Below are positions 42,814 to 51,334 of a stretch of 64,000 nucleotides of DNA, piece by piece (the stretch's first letter is position 1; the number at the start of each line of letters is the position of its first letter). The DNA comes from Microseira sp003486305 (GTDB taxonomy: Bacteria > Cyanobacteriota > Cyanobacteriia > Cyanobacteriales > Aerosakkonemataceae), in NCBI GenBank assembly GCA_031969655.1, contig DALYJX010000010.1, positions 1-64,000 of the forward strand. Reading direction: 5' to 3'. The notes below the pieces were generated by a model. The model was given only the letters and a program-made list of their open reading frames with translations. It was not told where the DNA came from and made no database searches. The translations under genes and the position numbers were made by a program.

Positions 42814-43428
42814 ATGGGACTTTTGAAACGGCCTCCATTGTCAGAAGACGCTACGCGCACCCGCATTATCAAGGCAGCCCAACGATTGTTTGCCCGCCAA
42901 GGTTTTGACGGCACGACGACTCGCGATTTGGCGATCGCAGCTGGGGTGGCAGAAGGTACTTTGTTTCGCCACTTCGCCAATAAAAAGGCGATTTTGATTG
43001 AGGTAGCGACTCTCGGATGGGTAGAAATTCTCACGGATTTGCTCACGGAACTCAGCGAAATGGGCAGTTACGAGGCGGTGGGGCAAGTGATGCGGCGGCG
43101 GATGTTCAATTTACAAGAGAATGCGGATTTGATGCGCGTTTGTTTTATGGAGGCGCAGTTTCACCCGGATCTGCGCGATCGCGTCCAAACCGAAGTGATT
43201 GCTAAAATGACCGATGTCGCCGAAGCTTTCTTTGAAACGGCGATGGATAAAGGCATTTATCGGCGGATGAATCCCAAAATCGTCGCCCAGGTATTTGTGG
43301 GGATGTTTGCGATCGCTGGTTTCAGTCACAATACCATCATGGCACCGGGGGCTTCCCCCCAAGACATCAAGGAAATGGCTGAAGGCATCTCTGATATTTT
43401 CCTGCGGGGAGTTTTGGCTAAAGGTTAA
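42814..43428 (+). CDS. TetR/AcrR-family transcriptional regulator
   Basis: From ATG 42814 the protein has 204 residues. The N-terminal HTH reads TRTRIIKAAQRLFARQGFDG and RDLAIAAGVAEGTLFRHFAN (about 13-60), a standard TetR signature. The C-terminal ligand domain is helical (LQENADLMRVCFMEAQFHPD, VFVGMFAIAGFSH). The TTG at 42781 in frame is an unlikely start. The ligand and targets are unknown; no transporter lies next to it. Confidence 0.9.
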   Translation: MGLLKRPPLSEDATRTRIIKAAQRLFARQGFDGTTTRDLAIAAGVAEGTLFRHFANKKAILIEVATLGWVEILTDLLTELSEMGSYEAVGQVMRRRMFNLQENADLMRVCFMEAQFHPDLRDRVQTEVIAKMTDVAEAFFETAMDKGIYRRMNPKIVAQVFVGMFAIAGFSHNTIMAPGASPQDIKEMAEGISDIFLRGVLAKG

Positions 43429-43473
43429 TGGCTAATGGCTAATTGCTAATAGCCAGAAAAAGACAATTAGCCA

Positions 43474-43776
43474 TTAGCCATTAGCGATTAGCATTTGGGC
43501 TTGTTTTATCCACCCTTGTACCTCTTCCACAGAAGGACACAAGTCTTTACGCTGCATCGTGGCTACGTGCAAGCGCAAAATTTGTTGGTGCAATCTGCGA
43601 ACCGGAGTTTGCGCCAGTTGACTAACCGAGGCCATCCCCGCGTGCAATAATAGCCCACAGTATTGACAATTGACGCTGGGTATGCTATATAATTCTGCCA
43701 TTGCCACCCACTTACTGACGTGGTGGGCGTGAACCTGCAATCGACTGGCGAGTGCTTGCTTAGCTTGCTCCGACAT
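43474..43776 (-). CDS. DUF4332-type protein, probably 5'-truncated
   Basis: The 100 residues include ELYSIPSVNCQYCGLLLHAG and SVSQLAQTPVRRLHQQILRL, then CPSVEEVQGWIKQAQML, a helix-hairpin-helix-like pattern typical of DUF4332 (two-HhH fold). The apparent ATG (43776-43774) lies inside the left arm of a 15-bp inverted repeat that begins the RHH/RNA cassette, and the homology seems to start upstream of it. Insertion of the cassette probably removed the real start. Confidence 0.6.
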   Translation of the reverse strand: MSEQAKQALASRLQVHAHHVSKWVAMAELYSIPSVNCQYCGLLLHAGMASVSQLAQTPVRRLHQQILRLHVATMQRKDLCPSVEEVQGWIKQAQMLIANG

Positions 43777-43819
43777 TCATCCCACGACTCACCCGATAGG
43801 GGAGCGTGGGATGAATGTC
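43772..43819. repeat. 15-bp inverted repeat at the edge of cassette 2
   Basis: GACATTCATCCCACG (43772-43786) and CGTGGGATGAATGTC (43805-43819) pair perfectly around an 18-base loop. A subterminal hairpin at this place is like the left-end palindrome of IS200/IS605-family elements and may mark one end of a mobile unit running to 44411 (inference). Confidence 0.65.
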
Positions 43820-43849
43820 GGGGCAACGACGAATTGACCCCCGACCAAT

Positions 43850-44041
43850 TCAATCCGCAGGATTGACAGGTCGAGGGGTCGATGAGGAGTCGCCAGCATT
43901 AGGGTTTGGCAACCTATCAATCCAATCTTCAATCAGCTGCGTGATTGTCTTTTCCTTCTTGTCCGCATAATTTCTCAGCTTTTCGTGCCTTTTGGCAGAT
44001 ATACGAATATGTAGGTCTTTTTCCTTCATAGTCATGTACAC
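43850..44041 (-). CDS. Ribbon-helix-helix (CopG-type) small DNA-binding protein 2
   Basis: The 63-residue protein reads KEKDLHIRISAKRHEKLRNY then KKEKTITQLIEDWIDRL: a strand plus two helices of the RHH fold, with a Pro/Ser-rich tail. Start choice is uncertain (GTG 44041, ATG 44035 or ATG 44029). It is divergent from the RNA gene at 44082. A perfect palindrome TAACCATGTTA (44052-44062) lies between and may be its operator. Its place beside the RNA parallels RHH gene 1, but the two proteins are only distantly alike. Confidence 0.7.
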   Translation of the reverse strand: MYMTMKEKDLHIRISAKRHEKLRNYADKKEKTITQLIEDWIDRLPNPNAGDSSSTPRPVNPAD

Positions 44042-44081
44042 AACGCGAACATAACCATGTTAATATGTAGATGGTCATAGA

Positions 44082-44411
44082 CCCACCCACACGGCTGTAA
44101 ACAACAGGTATCAGTAGCGGTACGACGCTTACCAAAGCAACTAGCGTGAGTAAAGGGAAACGAGATTTACCGCTGGAAAGCAAAAGCACACTCCATGTAT
44201 TTCTCTTTCGTCAAACAATTTAACTGCCTGCGGAAGGCGGGCGGCTGCCTGGGTTCCAGCACTGACTGGATAAAGGTCGCAAGACCAGAGATGCCAAGTA
44301 AGACCATTATCGGGCCCGTGTCCCGAATACCCTTGCGGTATACCCAACGTGGCATTGGCAAGTGAGACAGGAAGCCTACACTGTACCGAAGGGAGCGTGT
44401 AGGTACTTCAC
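44082..44411 (+). ncRNA. Omega-RNA-like structured RNA, cassette 2 (no nuclease gene)
   Basis: The 330-bp region is homologous to 42138-42482 in inverse orientation, sharing the 5' block next to the RHH promoter, the central GCCTGCGGAAGGC hairpin block, AGTAAGACCAT, ACGTGGCAT and the 3' GTACTTCAC. The 3' hairpin GCCTACAC...GTGTAGG before GTACTTCAC matches that of the tnpB remnant at 45956-46010 (minus strand). By analogy, the bases after 44411 (AAGACATACCTGC) would be the guide. Transcription runs toward the aminopeptidase gene that starts 90 bp later. Confidence 0.6.
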
Positions 44412-44501
44412 AAGACATACCTGCTTATTCGCGTTATTTGATTCTTCTGATATCCTGTCAGGAGGTGATATCTTTCGCTTAATAAAATCTTACGCTCACA
44501 A

Positions 44502-45959
44502 ATGATGCTGACCCAGAGCGACCGTCTGACAGACACAATACTCTTTGGCAAAAGCTTGCGCTGGAGTGACCTCCCAGAGAACACGATTCCCCGCACCTCC
44601 CTGGCAGATACTCTCCGCAAGCGGCGGCAGCGACTGGCTAAGCTGGTTAATTTTCCAGTCATGCTGTGGTCGGGATGTCGCCCCTCGCGCAATTATCCCG
44701 ACAACCGCTTTCCGTTTCGGGCTAGCAGTCACTTTTTATACTTCGCTGGCCTTCCTTTAGAAAATGCTGCCGTGCGCTTGGAAGCGGGCAGGTTAGAGTT
44801 GTTCATGGATGAGCCAAGTCAAGATGACGCGCTCTGGCATGGAGAAAAGCCTACACGAGATGAGGTGGGTCAGCTAATTGGGGCAAATGTAGCTTACCCG
44901 ATGAGCGATTTGTGGACGCGCGCTTATGGATGCGCCACAATTCCAGTCCAAGATGTCATCGTACAGCAACAACAGTCGAATCTGTTCAACCGCTGGTTGT
45001 TTTCGGCAAAGCATCTGAGTTGGATCGATTGGGAATTAGCTTATGCGATTGTCAAGTTGCGACTGTGCCACGATGAAGGAGCGATCGCAGAAATTCGCAA
45101 AGCCATAGCGACGACGATAGAAGCCCATAAAGCGGGAATGTCTGCATCCCCAGGCGCTAAAACCGAAGCCGAGATCCGGGCGGCAATGGAGCGCGTCATC
45201 ATCGCAAATAACATGACAACGGCGTATTCCAGCATCGTCACGGTTCAGGGCGAAGTCCTCCACAACGAACACTATTCTAACTCAGTCCATCACGGCGAAT
45301 TGCTGCTGGCTGATGTAGGTGCTGAAACGCCGATGGGATGGGCATCTGATGTCACCCGCACTTGGCCTGTTTCTGGCTGGTTTTCTCCTTCTCAACGCCA
45401 AATTTACGAGGTTGTACTGGCGGCGCACGATGCAGCGATCGCTCAAATCCGCCCCGGCGTAGAATATCAAGACATTCACATGAGAGCCGCGACTGTCTTA
45501 ACGGAAGGATTGGTGAATTTAGGTATCCTCAAAGGTGAGGTGGAAGAGTTGGTGGAAACAGACGCCCACGCGATGTTCTTCCCCCACGGCATCGGACATA
45601 TTTTGGGATTGGATGTCCACGATATGGAAGATTTGGGAGATTTGGCAGGGTATGAGATGGGGAGGACTAGGAGCGATCGCTTTGGTTTAAAATACCTCCG
45701 TTTAGACCGCCCCTTAAAAGCAGGAATGATAGTCACCATTGAACCCGGTTTCTATCAAGTTCCGGCAATTTTAAACTACCCAGATCGACGTGCCAAATAT
45801 CAAGATGTGGTCAATTGGGAGCGTTTAGAACAATTTAGCGACGTGCGCGGAATTCGCATCGAAGATGACATTCTAGTCACAGAATCCGGGTGCGAAGTAT
45901 TAACCGCAGCACTGCCAACCGATCCATCCACCATCGAGCGCATGGTTAGAGGTTGGTAA
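44502..45959 (+). CDS. M24-family Xaa-Pro aminopeptidase (AmpP-like)
   Basis: The 485-residue enzyme removes N-terminal residues before proline. The N-terminal domain (LRKRRQRLAKLVNFPVMLWS) precedes a pita-bread catalytic domain with metal ligands Asp in LLLADVGAETPMGWASDVTR, His in FFPHGIGHILGLDVHDM, Glu in VTIEPGFYQ and Glu in GIRIEDDILVT. The stop TAA at 45957-45959 lies inside the right end of the tnpB remnant (GGTTGGTAAAGTACC), so the last residues may come from the insertion. The gene lies between two omega-RNA-type ends pointing at it from both sides. Confidence 0.92.
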   Translation: MMLTQSDRLTDTILFGKSLRWSDLPENTIPRTSLADTLRKRRQRLAKLVNFPVMLWSGCRPSRNYPDNRFPFRASSHFLYFAGLPLENAAVRLEAGRLELFMDEPSQDDALWHGEKPTRDEVGQLIGANVAYPMSDLWTRAYGCATIPVQDVIVQQQQSNLFNRWLFSAKHLSWIDWELAYAIVKLRLCHDEGAIAEIRKAIATTIEAHKAGMSASPGAKTEAEIRAAMERVIIANNMTTAYSSIVTVQGEVLHNEHYSNSVHHGELLLADVGAETPMGWASDVTRTWPVSGWFSPSQRQIYEVVLAAHDAAIAQIRPGVEYQDIHMRAATVLTEGLVNLGILKGEVEELVETDAHAMFFPHGIGHILGLDVHDMEDLGDLAGYEMGRTRSDRFGLKYLRLDRPLKAGMIVTIEPGFYQVPAILNYPDRRAKYQDVVNWERLEQFSDVRGIRIEDDILVTESGCEVLTAALPTDPSTIERMVRGW

Positions 45960-46385
45960 AGTACCTACACTGCCCTAACGGGTCTGCCATCAGGGTAGGT
46001 GTAGGCTTCCCAACTCATTGGGAATTGCCTCGGTCTTCGTCGATTTTTTACGTTCAGGAAACTTCGGTCTTACATCCCCTCGTTGAGCAGAAGCGCTAGT
46101 TCCTAACGGCAAAAGTCGCAATCCTTCATTTCTAATATTAATTGCCACATTTATGTCTCTGTCATGTAACTTAAGACAGTGCGGACAATCTACAAACCTT
46201 ACGCCCAATGAATCATACCCATTTTGTAGCATTGGGATTGGTAGTAGAGTCTCACTACAAAGCTGAGAAGACGGGAAGAAGCGATCTACCTCTTGATAGA
46301 CGTGTCCAAATCTCTGGGCTTTGTATTTAAGCATGGTTAAAAATCTCCCCCATCCTTGGTCACTTATCGATTTCGCCAAAGCCAA
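45956..46385 (-). pseudogene. tnpB: 3' remnant of an IS200/IS605-type tnpB with its omega-RNA end
   Basis: The minus-strand frame 46385-45990 encodes ALAKSISDQGWGRFLTMLKY, a zinc-finger-like C-x2-C (VDCPHCLKLHDRD) and the final RuvC Asp in RDINVAINIRNEGL, ending RKKSTKTEAIPNELGSLHLP. These are TnpB C-terminal features; the N-terminal RuvC motifs are missing. The DNA continues with the hairpin GCCTACAC...GTGTAGG and ends GTACTTTAC at 45956, the omega-RNA scaffold end and element right end. No tnpA is seen. The upstream 46386-46584 stretch is non-coding debris. Confidence 0.8.
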
Positions 46386-46584
46386 ATTAGGGTTTTTACT
46401 CCCATCCCTCTAGAAGATTATCTACTTCTTCTTTTCTGTTCCTTTGTGTTCTACTCTTCCAGAAGCCGAAGAAAGCGTCTATCGCGTCTAATTCGCTACC
46501 CTTGAATCGCTAAGCGCATCCGCTTTTCTTCGCTGCCGCTAACGCGGTTCATTCAATACAAATTCTTCCGGTGGAAAGGGAGTA

Positions 46585-47771
46585 ATATCAAGTCCGGTTG
46601 CACCGGACTTGTATAGTGGGGGTGTAGTAGATCGATAGTGCGATCGCACAGTTATGGGCAAGCGTCTGGTCATCGAACCACATCTTTCAGTAGAAGAACT
46701 AGAGATGCGTTACCGTCGCGCATCTAACCCCATAGAGCGGACTCGGTACCAAATTATCTGGCTGAAAGCCCTCGGATTTGGTACCGAAGAGGTGGTTTCA
46801 GTGACAGGTTACTACCGAGATCGAATACGTAGAATTGCCCGTCGTTATAACCTTGAAGGCCCACAGGGATTAATAGATCGCCGCCGTGTTCATTGTGGTC
46901 GAGAGCCAATATTGTCAGACATTGAGCAAGCATACTTAGGGCAAGCACTTTCGGGATTGGCTCCAGATGGCGGATTGTGGAATGGGCGTAAAGTAGCTGA
47001 TTGGATGGCGCAATTAAAGGGACAACCTGTTCATCGGCAGCGCGGATGGGAGTGTTTGCGACAGATGAATTTCAGACAACGGATACCCCGACCACAGCAT
47101 GACGCAGCCGATCTGGATCGACAACAAGCATGGAAAAAAAACTAGATCGGGAACGAAAGCGACTACAGGCCAATTATCCGGCAGCTGAGGTAGAAGTTTG
47201 GGCAATGGATGAACATCGATTGGGACTCTCTCCCAGTACAGCGCCGTGTTTGGGTGCAACTTTCTTGAACAGCCAACCGCCGCAGTTAACTGGCGTTACC
47301 AATGGTTATGGCTCTATGGCTTTGTTCATCCTGAATCTGGAGAAACTTATTGGTGGATTTTGCCCAAGGTCAATATAGAGCTATTCAACCGCGTTCTAGC
47401 AGATGCAAGCGCAACATTTTGGTGTAGGCCAAAACAAGCGAATTATTTTGGCTCTCGACCAAGCGGGTTGGCACATCAGCGACCAAGTACAAATCCCTGA
47501 AGGAATTCACTTGGTATTTATCCCTTCCCACTCGCCAGAATTACAACCAGCCGAGCGTTTGTGGCCTCTAACCAATGAACCCATTGCTAATCGCTCATTT
47601 AAGTCTTTGGATGAGCTAGAAGAATTGTTATTTCATCGCTGTCGTAACTTGCTCAGTCAGCAAGACTTGATTTCCCATTTAACTTTCTTTCATTGGTGGC
47701 CAAGAACTATTGGTGCTACGGGTTGCGATCGCAAGCCCACTATACAAGTCCGGTGCAACCGGACTTGATAT
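46585..47771 (+). mobile_element. IS630-family insertion sequence with 36-bp terminal inverted repeats
   Basis: The left end 46585-46620 begins ATATCAAGTCCGGTTGCACC and ends TATAGTGGG. The right end 47736-47771 is its reverse complement. Each end holds an internal palindrome AAGTCCGG...CCGGACTT. The transposase inside is an IS630-type DDE protein, broken by frameshifts. No gene was obviously interrupted. Length is about 1.19 kb, normal for the family. Confidence 0.9.
46654..47768 (+). pseudogene. IS630-type transposase, frameshifted
   Basis: Part 1 (46654-47145) has the HTH region (ERTRYQIIWLKALGFGTEEV, YYRDRIRRIARRYNLEGPQG). The frame then shifts at an A8 run (47131-47145) into KKLDRERKRLQANYPAAEVE and VWAMDEHRLGL with the first DDE Asp. 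Two further shifts between 47230 and 47270 lead to AVNWRYQWLWLYGFVHPESG. Another near 47405 leads to RIILALDQAGWH (second Asp) and SPELQPAERLW (Glu). The A-run shift could be programmed, as in some IS630 elements. The other shifts make the gene non-functional. Confidence 0.85.
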
Positions 47772-47960
47772 AACCATGTTTTTTACTGCCAAGCTTTCTA
47801 CACAAATTACTTGGTTTTCGTATGCTCGGACAGCGAGATAGCTTGTGTAATCTGATGATTTATCACCTGATTCGTGACAGCTTAAGAAAGTAGAACTTTT
47901 GTCAACGAGTAAAAATGCTTAATTTAACTCGGCTGCTCAGGAGAATCTCTTCTGGTCGGG

Positions 47961-47999
47961 AAGAGGGAAAATGCAATCACTGATTGCATTTTCCCTCTT
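47961..47999. terminator. Strong 19-bp-stem hairpin terminator
   Basis: AAGAGGGAAAATGCAATCA-c-TGATTGCATTTTCCCTCTT, with T's after it. It is the only strong structure between IS630 and the IscB RNA. It could end a small RNA transcribed from about 47800, a region that otherwise lacks any gene. Confidence 0.7.
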
Positions 48000-48084
48000 T
48001 ATATGATGCTAGTTCTCACGCGATCTAACGAATCGCTTGATTAATTTGCTATAATAAATAAAATAGTTCCACTAATTCAAAAAT

Positions 48085-48309
48085 ATATGTCAGGGTTCTC
48101 TCGTTGAGCGGCAAGCCCATGCCTAGAAGGCAGGGGCTTGCTGGTTGACTCACCTGACCAGACTACACGTTTAAGGCAAGAGTTAAAAGACCCACTTCAG
48201 GATGCTTGCTAGTTCTGAACTCTGGAACCGAACGATTAAACAGGCTTACGGAGAATAAACCAGTGTCGTTTGGATAGTTACCGACCTTAAACATTGTCGT
48301 TCGCGCAGC
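48085..48309 (+). ncRNA. IscB omega-RNA (HEARO-type) leader
   Basis: The 225 bases before iscB are free of coding signal and rich in pairing segments: GGCAAGCCCATGCC, GAAGGCAGGGGCTTGC, CAGTGTCGTTTGGATAGTTA. IscB genes are regularly preceded by such an RNA, first described as HEARO RNA. The guide is expected at its 5' side, just upstream of the GGTTCTCTCGTTGAGCGGC region. The boundaries are approximate. Confidence 0.65.
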
Positions 48310-48354
48310 GTGCCGGAGGCATTAGCAAACATTACCTGTAAAAAGGATGCAGCA

Positions 48355-49629
48355 ATGCAAAATTACGTATTTGTTCTAGACACCAACTTTCAACCGCTCA
48401 ATCCCGTTTCTCCAAAACGAGCAAGAGAGTTGCTGACCAAGCAAAAAGCAGCAGTGTTCAGAATGTATCCGTTCACGATTATTCTTAAACACGCACTTCC
48501 AAATCCTCTACCAAAATCACTCACCATCAAATTAGACCCTGGTTCTAGATTTAGTGGAATTGCAGTTCTAGATGGAAAGAATGTCATTTGGGTTGCCGAA
48601 TTAGAACATCGAAGTTGGCAAATTAAAGATTCGCTCTTAACAAGACGGTCATTACGTCGTAGTCGTCGTAATCGCAAAACTCGATATCGTCAAGCCAGAT
48701 TTAATAACCGCAAACGCAAACAAGGGTGGCTAGCTCCATCATTGATGCACCGCGTTTTAACTATTGAGACTTGGGTAAAACGGCTTTGTCGCTATGCCCC
48801 AATCGCATCAATTGCAATGGAGTTAGTCAAGTTTGACGCTCAGAAATTGCAAAACCCAGAAATTGATGGTGTTGAGTATCAACAAGGTGAATTGGCTGGG
48901 TATGAGGTGCGGCAATACCTGCTAGAAAAATGGGGACGCAAATGTGCTTACTGCGATAAAGAACGTGTACCACTTCAAATCGAACACATCCATCCCAGAG
49001 CGAAAGGAGGTAGTAACCGAGTCAGTAATCTCACTTTGTCGTGCGAGCGATGCAACACCAAGAAAGGAACCAAATCTATAGACGAGTTTCTCAAAAAGGA
49101 TGGTTCTAGGTTAGAAAAAATAAAACAACAAGCTAAGCAACCATTAAAGGATGCAGCCGCAGTCAATACAACTCGTTGGGAATTGTTCCGCACCTTAAAA
49201 AACATCCTACCCACCACAACGGGAACGGGTGGACAAACTAAATACAACCGAACAAAGCTTGAATTGCCCAAACAACACTAGATTGATGCGGCTTGTGTTG
49301 GAGATGTCGAGAAATTAAACCTAATGACTCAACAACCATTACGGATTAAATGTGTTGGATGGGGAACTCGCCAAATGTGCGGCACTAATAAATATGGTTT
49401 TCCAATTCGGCATAGAGAACCCAAACAAGTCCATTTTGGCTTCAAAACTGGCGACATTGTTAAAGCCGTTGTCACCACTGGAAAGAAGGTTGGCGAGTAC
49501 GTTGGTCGAGTGCTGTGTCGTAAAACGGGCAGTTTTGATATTGCTACCAAAAGTGGTCGTATTGCAGGTATTAACCACAGATTTTGCTGGCCAATTCATC
49601 ACAAGGACGGCTACTCGTATGCATTCTAA
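48355..49629 (+). pseudogene. iscB: IscB RNA-guided nickase/nuclease ancestor of Cas9, with one in-frame amber stop
   Basis: ATG 48355 opens MQNYVFVLDTNFQPLNP (PLMP-like and RuvC-I start; GTG 48310 is an alternative). RRSLRRSRRNRKTRYRQARF is the Arg-rich bridge helix. CAYCDKERVPLQIEHIHPRA then CERCNTKKG form the HNH site. The frame meets TAG at 49279-49281 and continues without shift: IDAACVGDVEKLNLMTQQPL to HHKDGYSYAF and TAA. Family members have a Trp at this place (HWxDAACVG), so TGG to TAG is the simplest cause. The truncated product would lack the last RuvC Asp and the C-terminal target-recognition domain. Total length if read through is 424 residues, normal for IscB. Confidence 0.88.
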
Positions 49630-49819
49630 GATATTTGGACGGCGATTAAAATCGCCTTCGGGCTTCCTCCCCATGAATAGAATTCAGGGACTTCCGCCCT
49701 TTAAACCTGGTGATTTTTTAAAATGCCGGGAGCTTGAATAAAAGGATTGATACAGAAGGTTTGTTGTGCTTGGTTAGTGGATAGTTGAAACCCGTCCCGA
49801 TTCGCACAACCGTTAAAAA
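49630..49819. other. Right end region of the iscB element
   Basis: It contains the hairpin GGCGATTAAAATCGCC and CCCTGAATTC-type segments (TTCAGGGACTTCCGCCC) that probably form the element's right end. No gene is seen. The tRNA genes follow. Confidence 0.5.
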
Positions 49820-49891
49820 AGCCCGTGACGAGGATTGAACTCGTGACCTCGCCCTTACCAAGGGCGTGCTCTACCACTGAGCCACACGGGC
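49820..49891 (-). tRNA. trnT-GGU: tRNA-Thr (GGT)
   Basis: On the minus strand GCCCGTG...CACGGGC forms the acceptor stem. The anticodon stem-loop CGCCC-TTGGTAA-GGGCG shows anticodon GGT. GAACTCG/TTCAATCC-type T-arm bases and the D-arm GGCTCAGTGGTAGAGC are present. It is 72 bases with discriminator T, without encoded CCA. Confidence 0.95.
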
Positions 49892-49951
49892 ACTCTGCTT
49901 TTACAGTTGCAAATTCCAGATTCATCATCTAAAATCTACTGTATTTTGTGG

Positions 49952-50034
49952 TGGGCCGGGCTAGATTCGAACTAGCGTAGGCGCAAGCCAGCGGATTTAC
50001 AGTCCGCCTCCATTAACCACTCGGACACCGACCC
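49952..50034 (-). tRNA. trnY-GUA: tRNA-Tyr (GTA)
   Basis: On the minus strand the acceptor stem is GGGTCGG...CCGGCCC, with a T-G pair. The anticodon loop ACTGTAAAT gives GTA. A long variable arm, typical of tRNA-Tyr, and TTCGAATC in the T-loop are visible. Discriminator A is followed by an encoded CCA (49951-49949). It lies 60 bp from tRNA-Thr on the same strand. Confidence 0.95.
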
Positions 50035-50097
50035 ATATCGACCACGATTAATAATAGTAGCACAACAATTTTTGAGATGGCAAGGGGTTTGAGTAAA

Positions 50098-51246
50098 TTA
50101 ATTTTTGTGGCGGATGGGCGGCGAGCCGCCGGTAGTACGAGGACGCTGGCTGTGAGACTTCGCAGCACTCGAGGGCGATCGCGCCGGAAAATCGCTCTCG
50201 TCGTAGATTTCTCCTACCAGTTCTTCCAAAATATCTTCCAGGGTCAGCAGTCCCACCGTACCGCCGTACTCGTCCACCACGATCGCGATATGCAAGCGCC
50301 GTTGCAGCATCTCCTTGAGCAGATTAGCGACTCGTTTAGTATCCGGCACAAAAACTGGCAAATCCATCACCTCGGTTACCGAGCCATTGTCGTAACCTTC
50401 TTTCTGCAAAAATTTCAAATACTGAAGCGCGCGCTTGAGGTGAACAATTCCGGCAATTTGGTCTTTCGATTCTTCCTGCACCGGAATGCGGGAATACCCG
50501 GTTTCTAAACAAAGATTGACCAAATCCTGTAAAGTCGCGTCGCGGGAAATCGTCTGCATCTCAATCCTGGGTTTGACCAAATCCCGAGCGATCTTGCTAT
50601 CGAGCTTCAAGGCTTTATTCAGCAAGGAGTGCTTATCCAAATCCAAATGCCCCTTACCGCCTAAAATTTCAATCATCAATTCCAGGTCTTTTAAAGACTC
50701 GCCCTCTTGAATTACAGACCCCTGAAACAGACGAATCACTCTCTGGGCAATTGTTTCAAACAAATAAATAACCGGCGACAAAGCTATTGAAAGCCAGTAA
50801 ATCGGACGCACTACCAACTTAAAAACCGGCATTACATTGCCGATAGCCAAAGATTTAGGCGTCACTTCGCCAAAAATTAGTACCAGAAACGTCACTACGC
50901 CAGTAGCAATTCCAATTCCAGCATTACCCAACCACAAGGCAAATAAATTGCTGGTCAGAATCGCAGAAAAATTATTCACCAAGGTGTTGCACACCAAAAG
51001 CGTAGTAATAAACCTGCCTCTGTTTTCCAAAGCCAGGGTAAAAATCCGGCGGGTTTCTCCCTGCTCTTTAATCAGCGCCCTTAGTTTAAAATTATCGAGT
51101 CCTGTAATCGCGGTTTCAGACCCTGAGAAAAAAGCCGAAAGCAACAGCATCAATCCCAATACCGCGATATCGATCCAGATATTTCCCAAAAAAGCGCCGA
51201 TTTCAGAGGTCGCCAGAAAGTATGACTGTAGAGGTAAATAAATCAC
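50098..51246 (-). CDS. CNNM/CorC-family membrane protein with CBS pair (HlyC/CorC type)
   Basis: The 382-residue protein has an N-terminal CNNM (DUF21) domain with three to four membrane helices (IDIAVLGLMLLLSAFFSGSE, FITTLLVCNTLVNNFSAI, GVVTFLVLIFGEVTPKSLAI). A CBS pair follows (from about 215, LVKPRIEMQTISRDATLQDL, LHIAIVVDEYGGTVGLLTLE). The usual C-terminal CorC_HlyC domain is absent, replaced by a short Ser/Arg/Pro tail. The family takes part in Mg2+/cation efflux or Na+/Mg2+ exchange; older annotations as haemolysin are misleading. Confidence 0.92.
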   Translation of the reverse strand: MIYLPLQSYFLATSEIGAFLGNIWIDIAVLGLMLLLSAFFSGSETAITGLDNFKLRALIKEQGETRRIFTLALENRGRFITTLLVCNTLVNNFSAILTSNLFALWLGNAGIGIATGVVTFLVLIFGEVTPKSLAIGNVMPVFKLVVRPIYWLSIALSPVIYLFETIAQRVIRLFQGSVIQEGESLKDLELMIEILGGKGHLDLDKHSLLNKALKLDSKIARDLVKPRIEMQTISRDATLQDLVNLCLETGYSRIPVQEESKDQIAGIVHLKRALQYLKFLQKEGYDNGSVTEVMDLPVFVPDTKRVANLLKEMLQRRLHIAIVVDEYGGTVGLLTLEDILEELVGEIYDESDFPARSPSSAAKSHSQRPRTTGGSPPIRHKN

Positions 51247-51334
51247 AGCAAAGTATTAGGAGTCTGATGGGGAAGGTGGAGAAGGGGGGAAGAAATTGCT
51301 TCCCTATCTCCATCATCTCCCCATCTCGCATCGC

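Noticed and set aside
50098..51246. Haemolysin function for the CorC-type protein
   Set aside because: The name derives from old annotation; CNNM and CBS domains indicate cation transport.
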